Part shown: positions 22,708-31,583 of the stretch, piece by piece
How the letters are laid out: each line of letters starts with the position of its first letter
Numbering within the stretch: the stretch's first letter is position 1
NCBI GenBank assembly: GCA_963834875.1
Contig: CAWIDG010000033.1
Location: 248,001 to 312,000 of the forward strand
Length of the DNA: 64,000 nt
Source of the DNA: DATAGF01 sp963834875
GTDB taxonomy: Bacteria; Actinomycetota; Thermoleophilia; Miltoncostaeales; Miltoncostaeaceae
Direction of reading: 5' to 3'
Program-made: the position numbers and the translations under genes
The notes under the pieces: generated by a model
Seen by the model: only the letters and a program-made list of their open reading frames with translations
What the model was told of the DNA's origin: nothing
The model's database searches: none

Positions 22708-25149
22708 TCACCGGTCCCGCAGGCTCCTCCGGTCGAGCTTGCCCGAGGGCAGGCGGGGCAGCTCGTCCACGACGACGACGGTCTGCGGCGCGCTGTGGGG
22801 GGCGAGCTCCCGCGCGACGTGCCGCCGCAGCTCGGCGGCCAGGTCGTCGCCCTCGTCCGACCCCTCGGCGAGCACGACGAAGGCGGCCGGCTTCAGCAGC
22901 CCCTCCGCGTCCTGCCGGCCGACCACGGCCGCCTCGGCGACCGCCGCGTGGCCGTGCAGCGCCCCCTCGACCGCGACCGGGCTCACCCAGCGCGCGTCGA
23001 CCTTGAAGAGGTCGTCGGAGCGGCCGAGGTGGCGATAGACGCCGCCCTCCTCGGAGAGCACGTCGCCCATCCGCAGCCACGGCCCGAAGACCAGCTCCTG
23101 GGTCGCCGCCAGGCGGCGCCAGTAGCCGCTGGTGTTCGAGCCGCTCCGGATCCACAGCCGCCCCGGCGCCCCGGGCTCGACCGGGCGGCCCTCCTCGTCG
23201 GCGAGGCGGATCTCCACGCCCTCGACGGCGCGGCCGAGGGTGCCGGGCAGCGGCTCGCCCGCTCGGGTGGAGATCACGATGTTCGAGCACTCCGAGCAGC
23301 CCAGGCCCTCGAGCAGCTCGATGCCCGCGACCTCCCGCACGCGGGCCGCGACCGACGGCGGCAGGCTGTCGCCGGAGGAGACCGCCAGGCGCACCGAGCC
23401 GAGCGCCCCCTCGTCGGGGTGGCGCTCGAGGAACCGTGCCAGCTGGGACCAGAAGGTGGGGACGCCGGTCAGCACGGTCACGCGCTCGCGCGCCACGATG
23501 CCGAGCACGGTCCGGGGGGTGGGCATCGTCCCCGACAGCACCGCCGTGGCGCCGCGGCCCAGGACGCGGAAGAAGCCGTTGCCGAACCCGAGCGACGTGA
23601 ACAGGCGCGCCATGGAGTGGCAGCGGTCGCCGGGGCCGAGCCCGAGCACCTCCGTCGCGTAGGTCTCGACGCCCGCGCGCAGGTCCTTGTGGGCGTGCAT
23701 GGCCCCCTTCGGGCGTCCCGTCGAGCCGGACGAGTAGACCAGGTACGCGAGGTCCTCGGGGTGCACGGCGGCGACCGGCGCCCGCCAGCCGGCGTCGAGC
23801 GCGTCCGGGTCGATCCGCGCCGGCCCCGGCGGGGCGGCGCGGTCGGGCTCGGCCACGATGACGGTCGGCTCGCAGTCGTCGAGGACGTCGGCGAGCCGCT
23901 CGTCGCCGGCAGCCGGGTCGAGCGGCACGGCGACGGCGCCGATGCGCGCGGTGCCGAGGAAGGCGGCGAGCCACGGCCTGCCGTCGCGCAGCGCGATCGC
24001 GACCCGGTCGCCGCGCCGCGCCCCCGCCTCGAGGAGCGCGCCGCCGGCCCGCGCGGCGGCCTCCGAGAGCTCCGCGAAGGTCCACGCGCCGGAGTCGTCG
24101 ACCGCCGCCTCCGAGTCCGCGAGGCCGCCTTCCGCGTGGCGCTCGACCAGGAGCTCGACGAGGTTCTCGCCGGCGCGGGCGCTGCGGGCGGCCGCCGGCG
24201 CCGGGGCGGGTGGGCCCTCCGGCGGGGCCAGCGCCGCCTCGCCGAGGGCGTCGAGCGCCTCGAGCGGCACCCGCGACGGCAGCACGAGCGCAGCGTCGGT
24301 CACGCCGGCTCCGCCCAGCCTCGCGAGCTCACCCGGCACCTCGTCCGGCGGCGCGACGATGCCGGTGCCGCGCAGCCACCGCAGCAGCGAGCGCGGCGTC
24401 GTGCCCAGGGCCTCGGCCTCGGGCCGCAGCCACGCCTCGGCCTCGCGGCGGCTCGTGAGCGGGAGGACGAAGGTGTACAGCGCGCAGCGCAGCGGCGGCC
24501 GCCCCGCCGCGCGCCGGGCCTCGTCGGCCACGCTGAGCCGCTGAGCGACCTCGTCCGCCCCGACGAACGCGGCGACGATGCCGTCGGCGCGCTCGCCGGC
24601 CAGCCGCAGCAGGCGCGGCTTGTGGGCGGCGAGCAGGATCGGCGGCCCTCCGGGCTGGGCCGGCGGCGGCTGGTTGGGGGCGGCCTGGAGCGCTCCCGGG
24701 AGGTCGGCCCCGTCCGGGCTCTCGAACATCGCCCGCATGACCTCGAGCGCGTCGCGGACACCCGCCGTCCGCTCGGCCGGCGAGCCGAACGGCACCCCGT
24801 AGGCGCGGTGCTCGGCGACGTCCGAGCCGGTGCCCAGGCCGACGATGAGGCGGCCCGCGGAGATCACGTCGATGATCGTCGCCATCTTCGCCGCGAGCGG
24901 CGCCGGCCGGTAGCTCGCCGAGAGCACGGCGACGCCGAGGCGCGGCTCCCGCGTGAGGGCGGCCAGCGCCGCCATCGTGGCCAGGGCGTCGAAGGTCGGC
25001 TCCCCCTTGATCCGTCCCGGGTTCTGGAGGTGGTCGTTGACCCACAGCGACGCGAAGCCGAGGCGCTCGGCCCGCCGCGCGAACTCGCGGACCTCGGGCC
25101 AGCTGGAGCCGTACTGGGGGATCCGGACCCCGATCGACGGCGCGCTCAT
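22708..25149 (-). CDS. Fusion of luciferase-like monooxygenase and acyl-CoA ligase (ANL)
   Basis: An 813-residue two-domain protein. Residues 1-310 are a bacterial luciferase-like, probably F420- or flavin-dependent TIM barrel (SIGVRIPQYGSSWPEV start, FASLWVNDHL, RLIVGLGTGSDVAEHRAYGVPF). After an Ala/Pro linker (about 305-325), residues 328-813 are an adenylate-forming ligase of the benzoate-CoA ligase type: YLVYSSGSTGRPKGAMH (ATP loop), GLGCSECSNIV, GRSDDLFKVDARWVS hinge and LPSGKLDRRSL with the catalytic lysine. There is no carrier domain. One continuous frame, no break. It could activate and oxidise the same acyl substrate; this pairing in one chain is unusual. It converges on the hydrolase gene with a 3-base gap. 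Confidence 0.9.
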   Translation of the reverse strand: MSAPSIGVRIPQYGSSWPEVREFARRAERLGFASLWVNDHLQNPGRIKGEPTFDALATMAALAALTREPRLGVAVLSASYRPAPLAAKMATIIDVISAGRLIVGLGTGSDVAEHRAYGVPFGSPAERTAGVRDALEVMRAMFESPDGADLPGALQAAPNQPPPAQPGGPPILLAAHKPRLLRLAGERADGIVAAFVGADEVAQRLSVADEARRAAGRPPLRCALYTFVLPLTSRREAEAWLRPEAEALGTTPRSLLRWLRGTGIVAPPDEVPGELARLGGAGVTDAALVLPSRVPLEALDALGEAALAPPEGPPAPAPAAARSARAGENLVELLVERHAEGGLADSEAAVDDSGAWTFAELSEAAARAGGALLEAGARRGDRVAIALRDGRPWLAAFLGTARIGAVAVPLDPAAGDERLADVLDDCEPTVIVAEPDRAAPPGPARIDPDALDAGWRAPVAAVHPEDLAYLVYSSGSTGRPKGAMHAHKDLRAGVETYATEVLGLGPGDRCHSMARLFTSLGFGNGFFRVLGRGATAVLSGTMPTPRTVLGIVARERVTVLTGVPTFWSQLARFLERHPDEGALGSVRLAVSSGDSLPPSVAARVREVAGIELLEGLGCSECSNIVISTRAGEPLPGTLGRAVEGVEIRLADEEGRPVEPGAPGRLWIRSGSNTSGYWRRLAATQELVFGPWLRMGDVLSEEGGVYRHLGRSDDLFKVDARWVSPVAVEGALHGHAAVAEAAVVGRQDAEGLLKPAAFVVLAEGSDEGDDLAAELRRHVARELAPHSAPQTVVVVDELPRLPSGKLDRRSLRDR

Positions 25150-25181
25150 GGGCTAGGACTACCCGATTTCGCGCAGCGCCC

Positions 25182-25249
25182 GTCCAGAGCGGGAGGCGGC
25201 CGGCGCCGGCCCCAGTCCAGAGCGTGGGGCGGCCAGCCCCGGCCCCAGC
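25182..25249. repeat. Imperfect tandem repeat, two copies of about 33 bases
   Basis: Two adjacent copies beginning GTCCAGAGCG (25182 and 25215), each followed by a GC-rich block ending in GGCCCCAG. The copies differ by a few substitutions and small length changes. It lies between the start of the fusion gene and the transposase remnant, so it may mark past mobile-element activity or be simple slippage. Confidence 0.45.
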
Positions 25250-25291
25250 CGGTGCCGCCCCTGTTGTCTTGAGTGGTCAGAGCCCGGGGCC

Positions 25292-25656
25292 CTGCTGCAC
25301 ATCGACACCAGCAGACTGGCGCGCTTTCACCGGCCCGGAGACCTCGCCACGGCGCGCGGGCCGAGGCCTACCGCAGCAAACGCGGCGCAGGCTATGGGTT
25401 CGCTGACTGGTGGTTGACGACCACAGCCGCTAGGCCTACGTCGAGCTGCAGCCTGACCAGCGCGGCGAGACCTGCGCAGCGGTGCTGGTGCGGGCGATCG
25501 CCTGGAAGGCCGAGCAGGGCTGCGGGCCGACCCGAGCGGTGATGTCCGACAATGCCCGCAGCTACACCACCAGCCGCGCCTTCCTCCAGGCCCTGGCCGG
25601 CGCCGGCGCGCGCCAGATCCTGATCCCGCCGCGCACGCCGCGCTGGAACGGCAAGG
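25292..25656 (+). pseudogene. IS481-type transposase remnant (DDE/rve domain)
   Basis: Fragments of an IS481-family integrase-core transposase are readable across shifting frames: LLHIDTSRLARFHRPGD, SKRGAGYGFA, then CAAVLVRAIAWKAEQGCG, VMSDNARSYTTSRAFLQAL (second catalytic Asp region) and ILIPPRTPRWNGKV. The N-terminal HTH and the C-terminal part after WNGKV are missing, and stops or shifts interrupt it. The homology ends abruptly at about 25656 where the IS110-family element begins, so it seems to have been an older insertion later hit by IS110. Confidence 0.7.
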
Positions 25657-25659
25657 TGT

Positions 25660-25910
25660 GTGTCTCAGGATCGTTGCCGTCGCCCGCATGGGCGGCGAGG
25701 CTCACCCGCACCCTGGCGGCCTGACTCAGGCAAAAGGCATGCCGGCCCCGAATCGGCCTGGCTTGCGCCTCGACGTGTCGGCTCCAGGGCGCGGGCGGGC
25801 CGGCGGTGGTGACTTGATAGGAGAACTCGCGCCGATGGTGCTGCATCGACACAGGAGCGTCCCACGCCGGCCCGCCCGCGATCGTAGACCGATCGAGGCC
25901 GGAGGTCGCC
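25660..25910 (+). ncRNA. Candidate IS110 bridge RNA region
   Basis: IS110-group elements encode a structured bridge RNA in the non-coding left end upstream of the recombinase, with separate loops pairing with target and donor DNA. This leader has the right position and length and no convincing ORF. Local stems can be seen, for example CGCCC-GCAT-GGGCG near 25681-25694 and GCCTGA-C-TCAGGC at 25719-25731. No pairing loop was matched to the flanks by eye. The call rests on family knowledge plus location. Confidence 0.4.
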
Positions 25911-26960
25911 ATGTTCGTGGGCATCGACGCACACAAGCGCTTTCACGTCGCCGCCCTGGTGGACGCGGGCGGGGTGCCGGTGGACGTCCTGTCGTTCCCA
26001 AACTCGGCTGAGGGCACCCGCCGGCTGCAGCGCTTCCTTGATGATCACGGCGCCGGCGACGCGCTGATCGGCGTCGAGGGCGCCGGACACTTCGCCCGGG
26101 TGACCTGCGCTCAGCTGCAGGCCGCCGGCCACCGGGTGCTCGACGTGCCGCCCTGGCGCACCCGGCGCGATCGGCGCACCCGCGGGCCCGGCAAGACCGA
26201 TGCCGCCGACGCCCTCACCATCGCCCAGGTCGTGCGCGTTGACGGCGAGCGACTGGGGCCGGCGCTCGAGCCCGAGCTGGTGCGCGTGATCCGGCTGCTT
26301 GAGCTCTCGCGCCGCCAGGCGGTACGCGATCGCACCCAGCTGATCCAGCGGCTGCGGGCGCTGTGGGTGCAGATCGACCCGCAAGCCGAGGACGCCGTGG
26401 TCGCCTGCCACCGCAAGAAGGTGCTGGCGCGCCTTCGGGTGATCAGCTTCGGGCACGGGCTCGCCGCCGAGGTTGCGGGCCGAAGCGTGCGCCAGCTGGC
26501 CGCCGACATCGAGCGGCTCAACCTGCGGATTGCCCAGATCGAGGATGAGCTGGCCGAGCTGCTCGAGCGCCACGGCAACCCGGTGGCCGACCTGCACGGG
26601 GCCGGGGCGACGGTGGCCTCGGCCCTGATTGCCCAGGCCGGCGACGTGCGACGCTTCCGCGGCCCGGCGGCCTTCGGCCGCTACTCGGGAACGGCGCCAA
26701 TCCCCTGCGGATCGGGCCAGAGCGCGGGCCGTCACCGCCTGCACCGCGGCGGCAACCGCCAGCTCAACGCCGCCCTCTACCGGATCGCCCTCGTGCAGGC
26801 GCGCGACGATCCTGTCGGCCGAGCCTTCATCGCCCGCAAGCAGGCCGAGGGCAAGACCAAGCGCGAGGCTCGCAGAGCCCTGCAGCGCCATCTGGCCAAC
26901 GTGGTGTACCGGCGGATGCTCGCGTGGGCCGACACCACCCTGGGGCCGCCAATGGCTTGA
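25911..26960 (+). CDS. IS110-family transposase (DEDD recombinase)
   Basis: A 349-residue intact transposase. The N-terminal DEDD_Tnp_IS110 domain has Asp in FVGIDAHK (Asp6), Glu in IGVEGAGHF and the Asp pair in KTDAADALT. A helical linker follows (about 130-215). The C-terminal Tnp_20 domain has the catalytic-Ser-type region GAGATVASALIAQAGDVRRF, then FGRYSGTAPIPCGSGQ and RGGNRQLNAALYRIA. Full family length. The ATG at 25911 is preceded by GGAGG. No frame damage, so the element could still be active. Confidence 0.92.
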   Translation: MFVGIDAHKRFHVAALVDAGGVPVDVLSFPNSAEGTRRLQRFLDDHGAGDALIGVEGAGHFARVTCAQLQAAGHRVLDVPPWRTRRDRRTRGPGKTDAADALTIAQVVRVDGERLGPALEPELVRVIRLLELSRRQAVRDRTQLIQRLRALWVQIDPQAEDAVVACHRKKVLARLRVISFGHGLAAEVAGRSVRQLAADIERLNLRIAQIEDELAELLERHGNPVADLHGAGATVASALIAQAGDVRRFRGPAAFGRYSGTAPIPCGSGQSAGRHRLHRGGNRQLNAALYRIALVQARDDPVGRAFIARKQAEGKTKREARRALQRHLANVVYRRMLAWADTTLGPPMA

Positions 26961-26968
26961 CAATTCAG

Positions 26969-27532
26969 CTAGCCCGGGCCGATGACCAGGACGACCTGGG
27001 CGTCGGCCGGGACGGCCGCGGCGAGCCCGCCCGAGGCCGGCAGCGCGACCACCTGGTCGACCTGGAGGTCGGCGGCCACGCGCTCCCCGGCCGCCTGCTG
27101 GCCGTCGCGGTAGTACACGGTGTCCGGGTCCGTGGTGGTGGGGGCGTTGCCCGCGCTCACCCCCGTGTAGCCGAGGCTCTCGGCCTCGTCGGCCGCCCGC
27201 CCGGCCGCGCCCTGGACGTCGGTCGCGTTCAGGACCGCGAGGCGGATCTGGTCGCGCGCGGGCGGCGCGGACGGCGGCTCCCCGGCGGTGGTCGCGGGCG
27301 GCGCCGTGGTCGACGGGGCCGTCGTCGTGCCCCCGGTCGTGTCGGCGGGCGCCTGGCCCGCGGGCTCCGGCGCGGGCGGGGCCAGGACCGTCGCGGGGCC
27401 GTCGTCGCCGCGCAGCACCCAGCCGGCGATGAAGCCGATCACCAGGCACGAGATCACGAGCACGGCGGGCCGCACCCACGCGCGCCCGCCCGGGGCGCGT
27501 TGGGTGGCGGCGGTGTCGGGGTCGGATGCCAT
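26969..27532 (-). CDS. LytR C-terminal domain protein, membrane-anchored
   Basis: A 187-residue protein. It has a short cytoplasmic start with an Arg-rich patch, one transmembrane helix (about 20-42, PAVLVISCLVIGFIAGWVL), a Pro/Thr/Ala-rich linker to about 100, and a LytR_C domain (RLAVLNATDVQGAAGRAADEAESLGY ... VVALPASGGL ... VVLVIGPG). The domain is found in cell-wall-linked actinobacterial proteins; its ligand is not known. There is no LytR-CpsA-Psr catalytic domain here. Its stop lies only 8 bases from the IS110 transposase stop. It is divergent from the helicase gene across 252 bases that hold no other gene I can see. Confidence 0.8.
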   Translation of the reverse strand: MASDPDTAATQRAPGGRAWVRPAVLVISCLVIGFIAGWVLRGDDGPATVLAPPAPEPAGQAPADTTGGTTTAPSTTAPPATTAGEPPSAPPARDQIRLAVLNATDVQGAAGRAADEAESLGYTGVSAGNAPTTTDPDTVYYRDGQQAAGERVAADLQVDQVVALPASGGLAAAVPADAQVVLVIGPG

Positions 27533-27784
27533 GCGGACGCGGACGCGCGGAAACGGGGGGACCGGGAGCGATGCTACCCGGTCGCCCGGTCGGCACGGCC
27601 GGACCATGAGCTTTCGGGAACCTGCGCGATCGCCGAGCCCGGTGCTATGGTTCCGCGCAGGTCGCGCTGCCCCGCGCTGCCGGCGTCTCCGGAGACCGCT
27701 CCCACGCCGGCATCCCAGTACGACGCGCGACCGTGGTAAGGCCGCGGCCTCCGAGCGTGCCCGCTCGCGGGAGGCCGGAACGAG

Positions 27785-30572
27785 ATGCCCGACGGATCGC
27801 ATCCCACGACCGAACCGACCGCCCCGGCCCCGCCCGGCGAGGCGCTGTCGCGCGCGCTCGCCGACCCGGCGTCGGCGTGGCCCGACGTCGTGCTGCGCGA
27901 GCACCAGCTCGAGGCCCTCGACGAGCTCGCCTCGCGCCTGTCGCACGGCGCCACCCGCACCTGGGTGGACGCGCCGACCGGCTCCGGCAAGACCATCATG
28001 TTCCTGGCCCTGGCGGCGGCCCTCGGCGGGAGCACCCTCGTGCTGGTGCCGCGCCGCAACCTCGCCGACCAGACCGCCGCCGGCCTCGCGCGTCACTTCC
28101 CGGCGGTGGAGTCGCACCCAGAGGGGCCCGACTCGGCCGGCAAGCCCGGCGTCGCCGTCTGCACCTACCAGGCGGCCCTTCGCCACCAGGAGCGGATGGA
28201 CTGGGAGCCGGTGACGCTCCTGATCTGCGACGAGGCCCACACGACCCTCGGCGCGCAGACGCGGCGGATGCTCGACCGGGCGGCCAACGCGGTGATCGTC
28301 GGCTTCACGGCGACCGGCGCGACCACCACCGGCCACGTGGAGCAGGTGTTCGGCCCGGTGGCGACGACCCTCGACCGCCTCTCGGCGATCGAGCGCGGCA
28401 TCCTCTGCCCGCTCCGGTCGCTGCGGGTGGAGCGGGCGGTCGACCTCTCGGACGTCGCGAGGGTCCGCGGCGACTTCGACCAGGCCTCGCTGGGCCGGGC
28501 GCTCGACCGCGCCAAGTGGCACCGGGCCTGCGCCGACGTCTGGGAGGAGCACTTCGCGCCGATGGGGCTCGCCGGCGTCGCCTACACCGCGACCGTCGCG
28601 CAGGCCCACGCCCTCGCCGAGGAGCTCGCCGCCCGCGGGGTGAGGGCCGCGGCGGTGTCGGGCCAGACGCCGGCGCGCGAGCTGCAGCGGGTCCTCTTCG
28701 ACTTCGCCTCCGAGCGCATCGACGTCCTCTGCAACGCGGACCTGCTCACCGAGGGGTGGGACGAGACGCGGGCCTCGGTCGTCATGCACCTCGCGCCGAC
28801 GACCTCCGAGCGCGTCTTCGTGCAGCGCCTGGGGCGGGTGATGCGGCCCGCCCCCGACAAGGAGGCGGTGTCGGTCGAGTTCCTGCCGGTCGGCGACCCG
28901 ATGGGCGTGCAGACCAGCCACGACGTCTTCGGCCTCGGCTGGTACAAGCCGCTGGGCCGGGTGGCCGGGCCGCCCGAGACCGGCGAGCGCGGGAAGCTCG
29001 CGCAGGCCGCGCAGCTCCTGGCGGACCAGAACGGCGGCTCCGCCAAGCTGGTCAACCCCGCGGCCGCCCCCGGCCTGATCGCCGCCGGGCTCGTCGACGG
29101 CGGCTGGCGCGACGCCGACCCGGCGCTGCTGCCGGTCACGCTCATGGAGGAGTGGGTGGAGGCCGCGGCCCACGACGTGACGGTTGACGAGCTCATCGAG
29201 CTGGTGACCGCCGGCGTGGACCCGCTCGCGGCGGTGCCGTGGTGGGCGCTCAGCGGGCTCGTCGCGCGGCGCCTCCACGACGGCGCCGACCAGCCGCTCT
29301 GGCGCGCGTGGGCGACCGCCCTGCTGGTGCAGCCGGACCTGCGCCGGGCGCTGCCCGACGACGTGCCGCGGCGGGTGCTCGACCGCCTGCGCATGACCTC
29401 CCGGGAGCGGTTGCGGGCCCTGTGGTGGCACGCCGACCAGTCCGGGCGCTGGGAGCGCCTCGCCACCCTGGAGCAGCTCGGGCGGTCCGGCGACCGCCGC
29501 CGCCGCTGGTCGGCGCTCGACGAGGCCTCGACCTGGGCGCCGAGCTGGGCCTGGGACGTCTCGCGGGCGCTCGCCGACAACGCCCGCCCCGGCCGCAACC
29601 AGGAGGTCGCGCGCATCGCCGCCTGGGAGGCGCACCACCTGATCTCGAACGGCGGCGAGCTGGCGCTCATCGGGATCTGGCTGCGCGCCGCCGGCGAGCC
29701 GCCGCCCGAGCCGGTCCCGCCCGACGACGAGGGCGCCCTTCGCCTGGGCCAGGCCGCGCGGCTGCTGGTGATGCTCGGGCCGGGGGACGTGCCCGCCCGC
29801 AGCGAGCACCTGCGGCTGGCGGGCCGGGCGGCGGCCGCCGCGGGCGGCTGGGCGAAGCTCCGGGGGCACCTCGACGCCCTCGACCTGTCGAGCCCGGACG
29901 CGCGCCGGGCGCTGCGGGCGGCGGTCGGGGCGATGCAGCCGAAGGCGCTCCTCTCGCGCCGCGCCTACAACGCGCTCCGCGCCCGCTTCCCGCGCCTCCC
30001 CGAGCCCGACCTCGTGGGCGTGGGGGAGCCGCGCAAGCGCGCCGCCGGCGAGGAGGGCGCGACGCCGGCACCGCGGCGCGCGCCGCCGCCGCCGGCGCCT
30101 GCGCGCGGCGCCCGGCGCCGAGGGCGCACCCCAGGGCGGGGAGGCCCAGCCGCAGCGGCGCGAGGAGCGGCGCGACGGCGAGCCCGCGACTCCCGAGGCG
30201 GCGCCCGTGACGCGGCGGCGCCGGCGCCGGCGCCGGCGGCCGCGCAGCGCGCCGGCCGGCGCGGACGCCGCGGCCGGGCCGGACGCTGCCGCCGCCGGAG
30301 CCCGCCGGGGCGTGAGCCGCCCCGCGGGCGGCGACCGGTCCGAGGCCGTCGCCGACGAGCAGTGGGACCGGGTGCGCCGGCTGGCCGAGCGGGTGGCCCG
30401 CTACGAGGAGGCCGACGCGCTGGGCGAGCTGGACGAGGAGGGCCGGGCCCGCCTGGACGCCCTGCGGGTGCGCGCGGCCCGGGCCGCCGAGCGGGCGCGG
30501 CTGGCCGACCACCTGGCCGACATGGTGGCGGAGGCCAGGGCTGCGGGGCGCCGCCGCACCCAATTCCCTTAA
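27785..30572 (+). CDS. SF2 DEAD/DEAH-box helicase with basic C-terminal tail (frameshift)
   Basis: About 928 residues. The helicase core occupies roughly 40-400: Walker A DAPTGSGKTIMF, Walker B ICDEAHTTLG, motif III-like GFTATG, and motif VI FVQRLGRVMRPAP. The layout is of the UvrB/XPB/restriction-helicase type. A long helical region of unknown function follows (about 400-740). The frame breaks around 30105 in a GC-only repeat tract. In the shifted frame the protein continues as an acidic/Gln stretch, a run of nine arginines (near 30210), an Ala-rich linker and a C-terminal helical segment (DEQWDRVRRLAERVARYEE ... ADHLADMVAEARAAG) ending at 30572. Nucleic-acid binding by the tail is likely; the cellular role is unknown. 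Confidence 0.8.
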
Positions 30573-30619
30573 CGTCCGTTCAACCCGGCCTTCGCCGTCC
30601 CGCGATACAACCTCATGTC

Positions 30620-31553
30620 GTGAGCTCAGGCCTGCCCCCCCTCGAGCCTCGTCCGCGCGCCGACGGCCTGCCCGCCGTGGCCCCGCGCCCGGAGCGGGGC
30701 CCCGGCCTCCCGCCGCTCGACCCGCCGCCGCCGGCCGGGCCGCTCCCGCCGCTGTCCGGACGAGGCGCGGGCGGCGACGACGACCGCCCGGCCGTCGTGC
30801 CCAGGCGCCGCGTGTCCCGGCGCCGGATCGGCCTGGTCGCCGCCGTGCGCCGCCGGGCTCGTGCTGGCCGGCGGGGCCGGCGCGCTGGTCGGGGGCCTGG
30901 TGAGCGGCGACGAGCCGGCGCCCCAGCCGGTGGCCGAGACCCCGGCGTCCACGACCACCCCGCCGCCGGCGCTCGGCGCGGAGGCCGAGCTCGCGGACGC
31001 CGTGGCGCGGGTCCGCACGTCGGTGGTGCAGGTGCGGACCACCTCCCAGAGCCAGGGCAGCGGGGTCATCCTGTCCCCGTCCGGCCTGGTCGTGACGAAC
31101 TACCACGTCATCGAGGCGGGAGGCTCGGTGAGCGTGGTCACCAGCGACGGGCGCGAGGTGCCCGCCGAGGTCGTGGAGGCCGACCCGCGCCAGGACCTCG
31201 CGATCCTGCGCCCCGAGGGCGCCGTCCCCGGGGGCGCGGAGCTGGCGGAGGAGCCGGACGGCGGCCTGCGCCAGGGCGACCGCGTCTTCGCGATCGGCAG
31301 CCCCTTCGGCCTGCCCAACACCGTCACGGCCGGCGTGGTCAGCGCGGTGGGCCGCACGAACCGCGAGGGCGTCCCGATGATCCAGATCGACGCCCCGATC
31401 AACCCCGGCAACTCCGGCGGCGGGCTCTTCGACCTGCGCGGCCGCCTGGTGGGCATCCCGACCTCGATCCTCGGCCCGATCCCCGGCAACGTGGGCATCG
31501 GGTTCGCCGTGCCCGCATCGCGGGTGCGGGAGCTCGTCTCCAGCGCTCCCTAG
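30620..31553 (+). CDS. Membrane-anchored trypsin-like serine protease, HtrA-like without PDZ (frameshift)
   Basis: About 310 residues. A proline-rich cytoplasmic N-terminus (about 75 residues) leads to a transmembrane helix (GLVLAGGAGALVGGLV), then an extracytoplasmic trypsin-like domain with His in VVTNYHVIEAGG, Asp in DPRQDLAIL and Ser in NPGNSGGGLFDLRG. The chain ends at VPASRVRELVSSAP, so the PDZ domain of HtrA/DegP relatives is absent. One extra base near 30850 separates the N-terminal and catalytic parts. GTG 30620 fits the family start. It precedes the MoxR gene by 30 bases, so it is probably the first gene of the MoxR operon. Confidence 0.8.
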
Positions 31554-31583
31554 GGGCGAACCGACCGGAAGGACGTGCACGCG

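Larger units (their letters stand above)
25657..26968 (+). mobile_element. IS110-family insertion sequence
   Basis: The element comprises a roughly 250-base non-coding 5' part and one transposase gene, with a very short 3' end. Its left edge is put at about 25656, where IS481 homology stops. The right edge must lie at or before the LytR_C stop codon at 26969. IS110 elements lack terminal inverted repeats and usually make little or no target duplication, and none is visible here. Exact ends are therefore uncertain by a few to tens of bases. Confidence 0.65.

Noticed and set aside
26969..29869. A very long open frame on the minus strand opposite the helicase gene
   Set aside because: Beyond the LytR_C gene it is the antisense shadow of a GC-rich gene: biased to Arg/Gly/Ala/His, with no domains, while the plus strand encodes a clear helicase.
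30200..30310. GC-only triplet repeats that could be called a satellite or regulatory repeat
   Set aside because: They encode the Arg9 tract and Ala-rich linker of the helicase tail in the correct frame, so they are coding low complexity.
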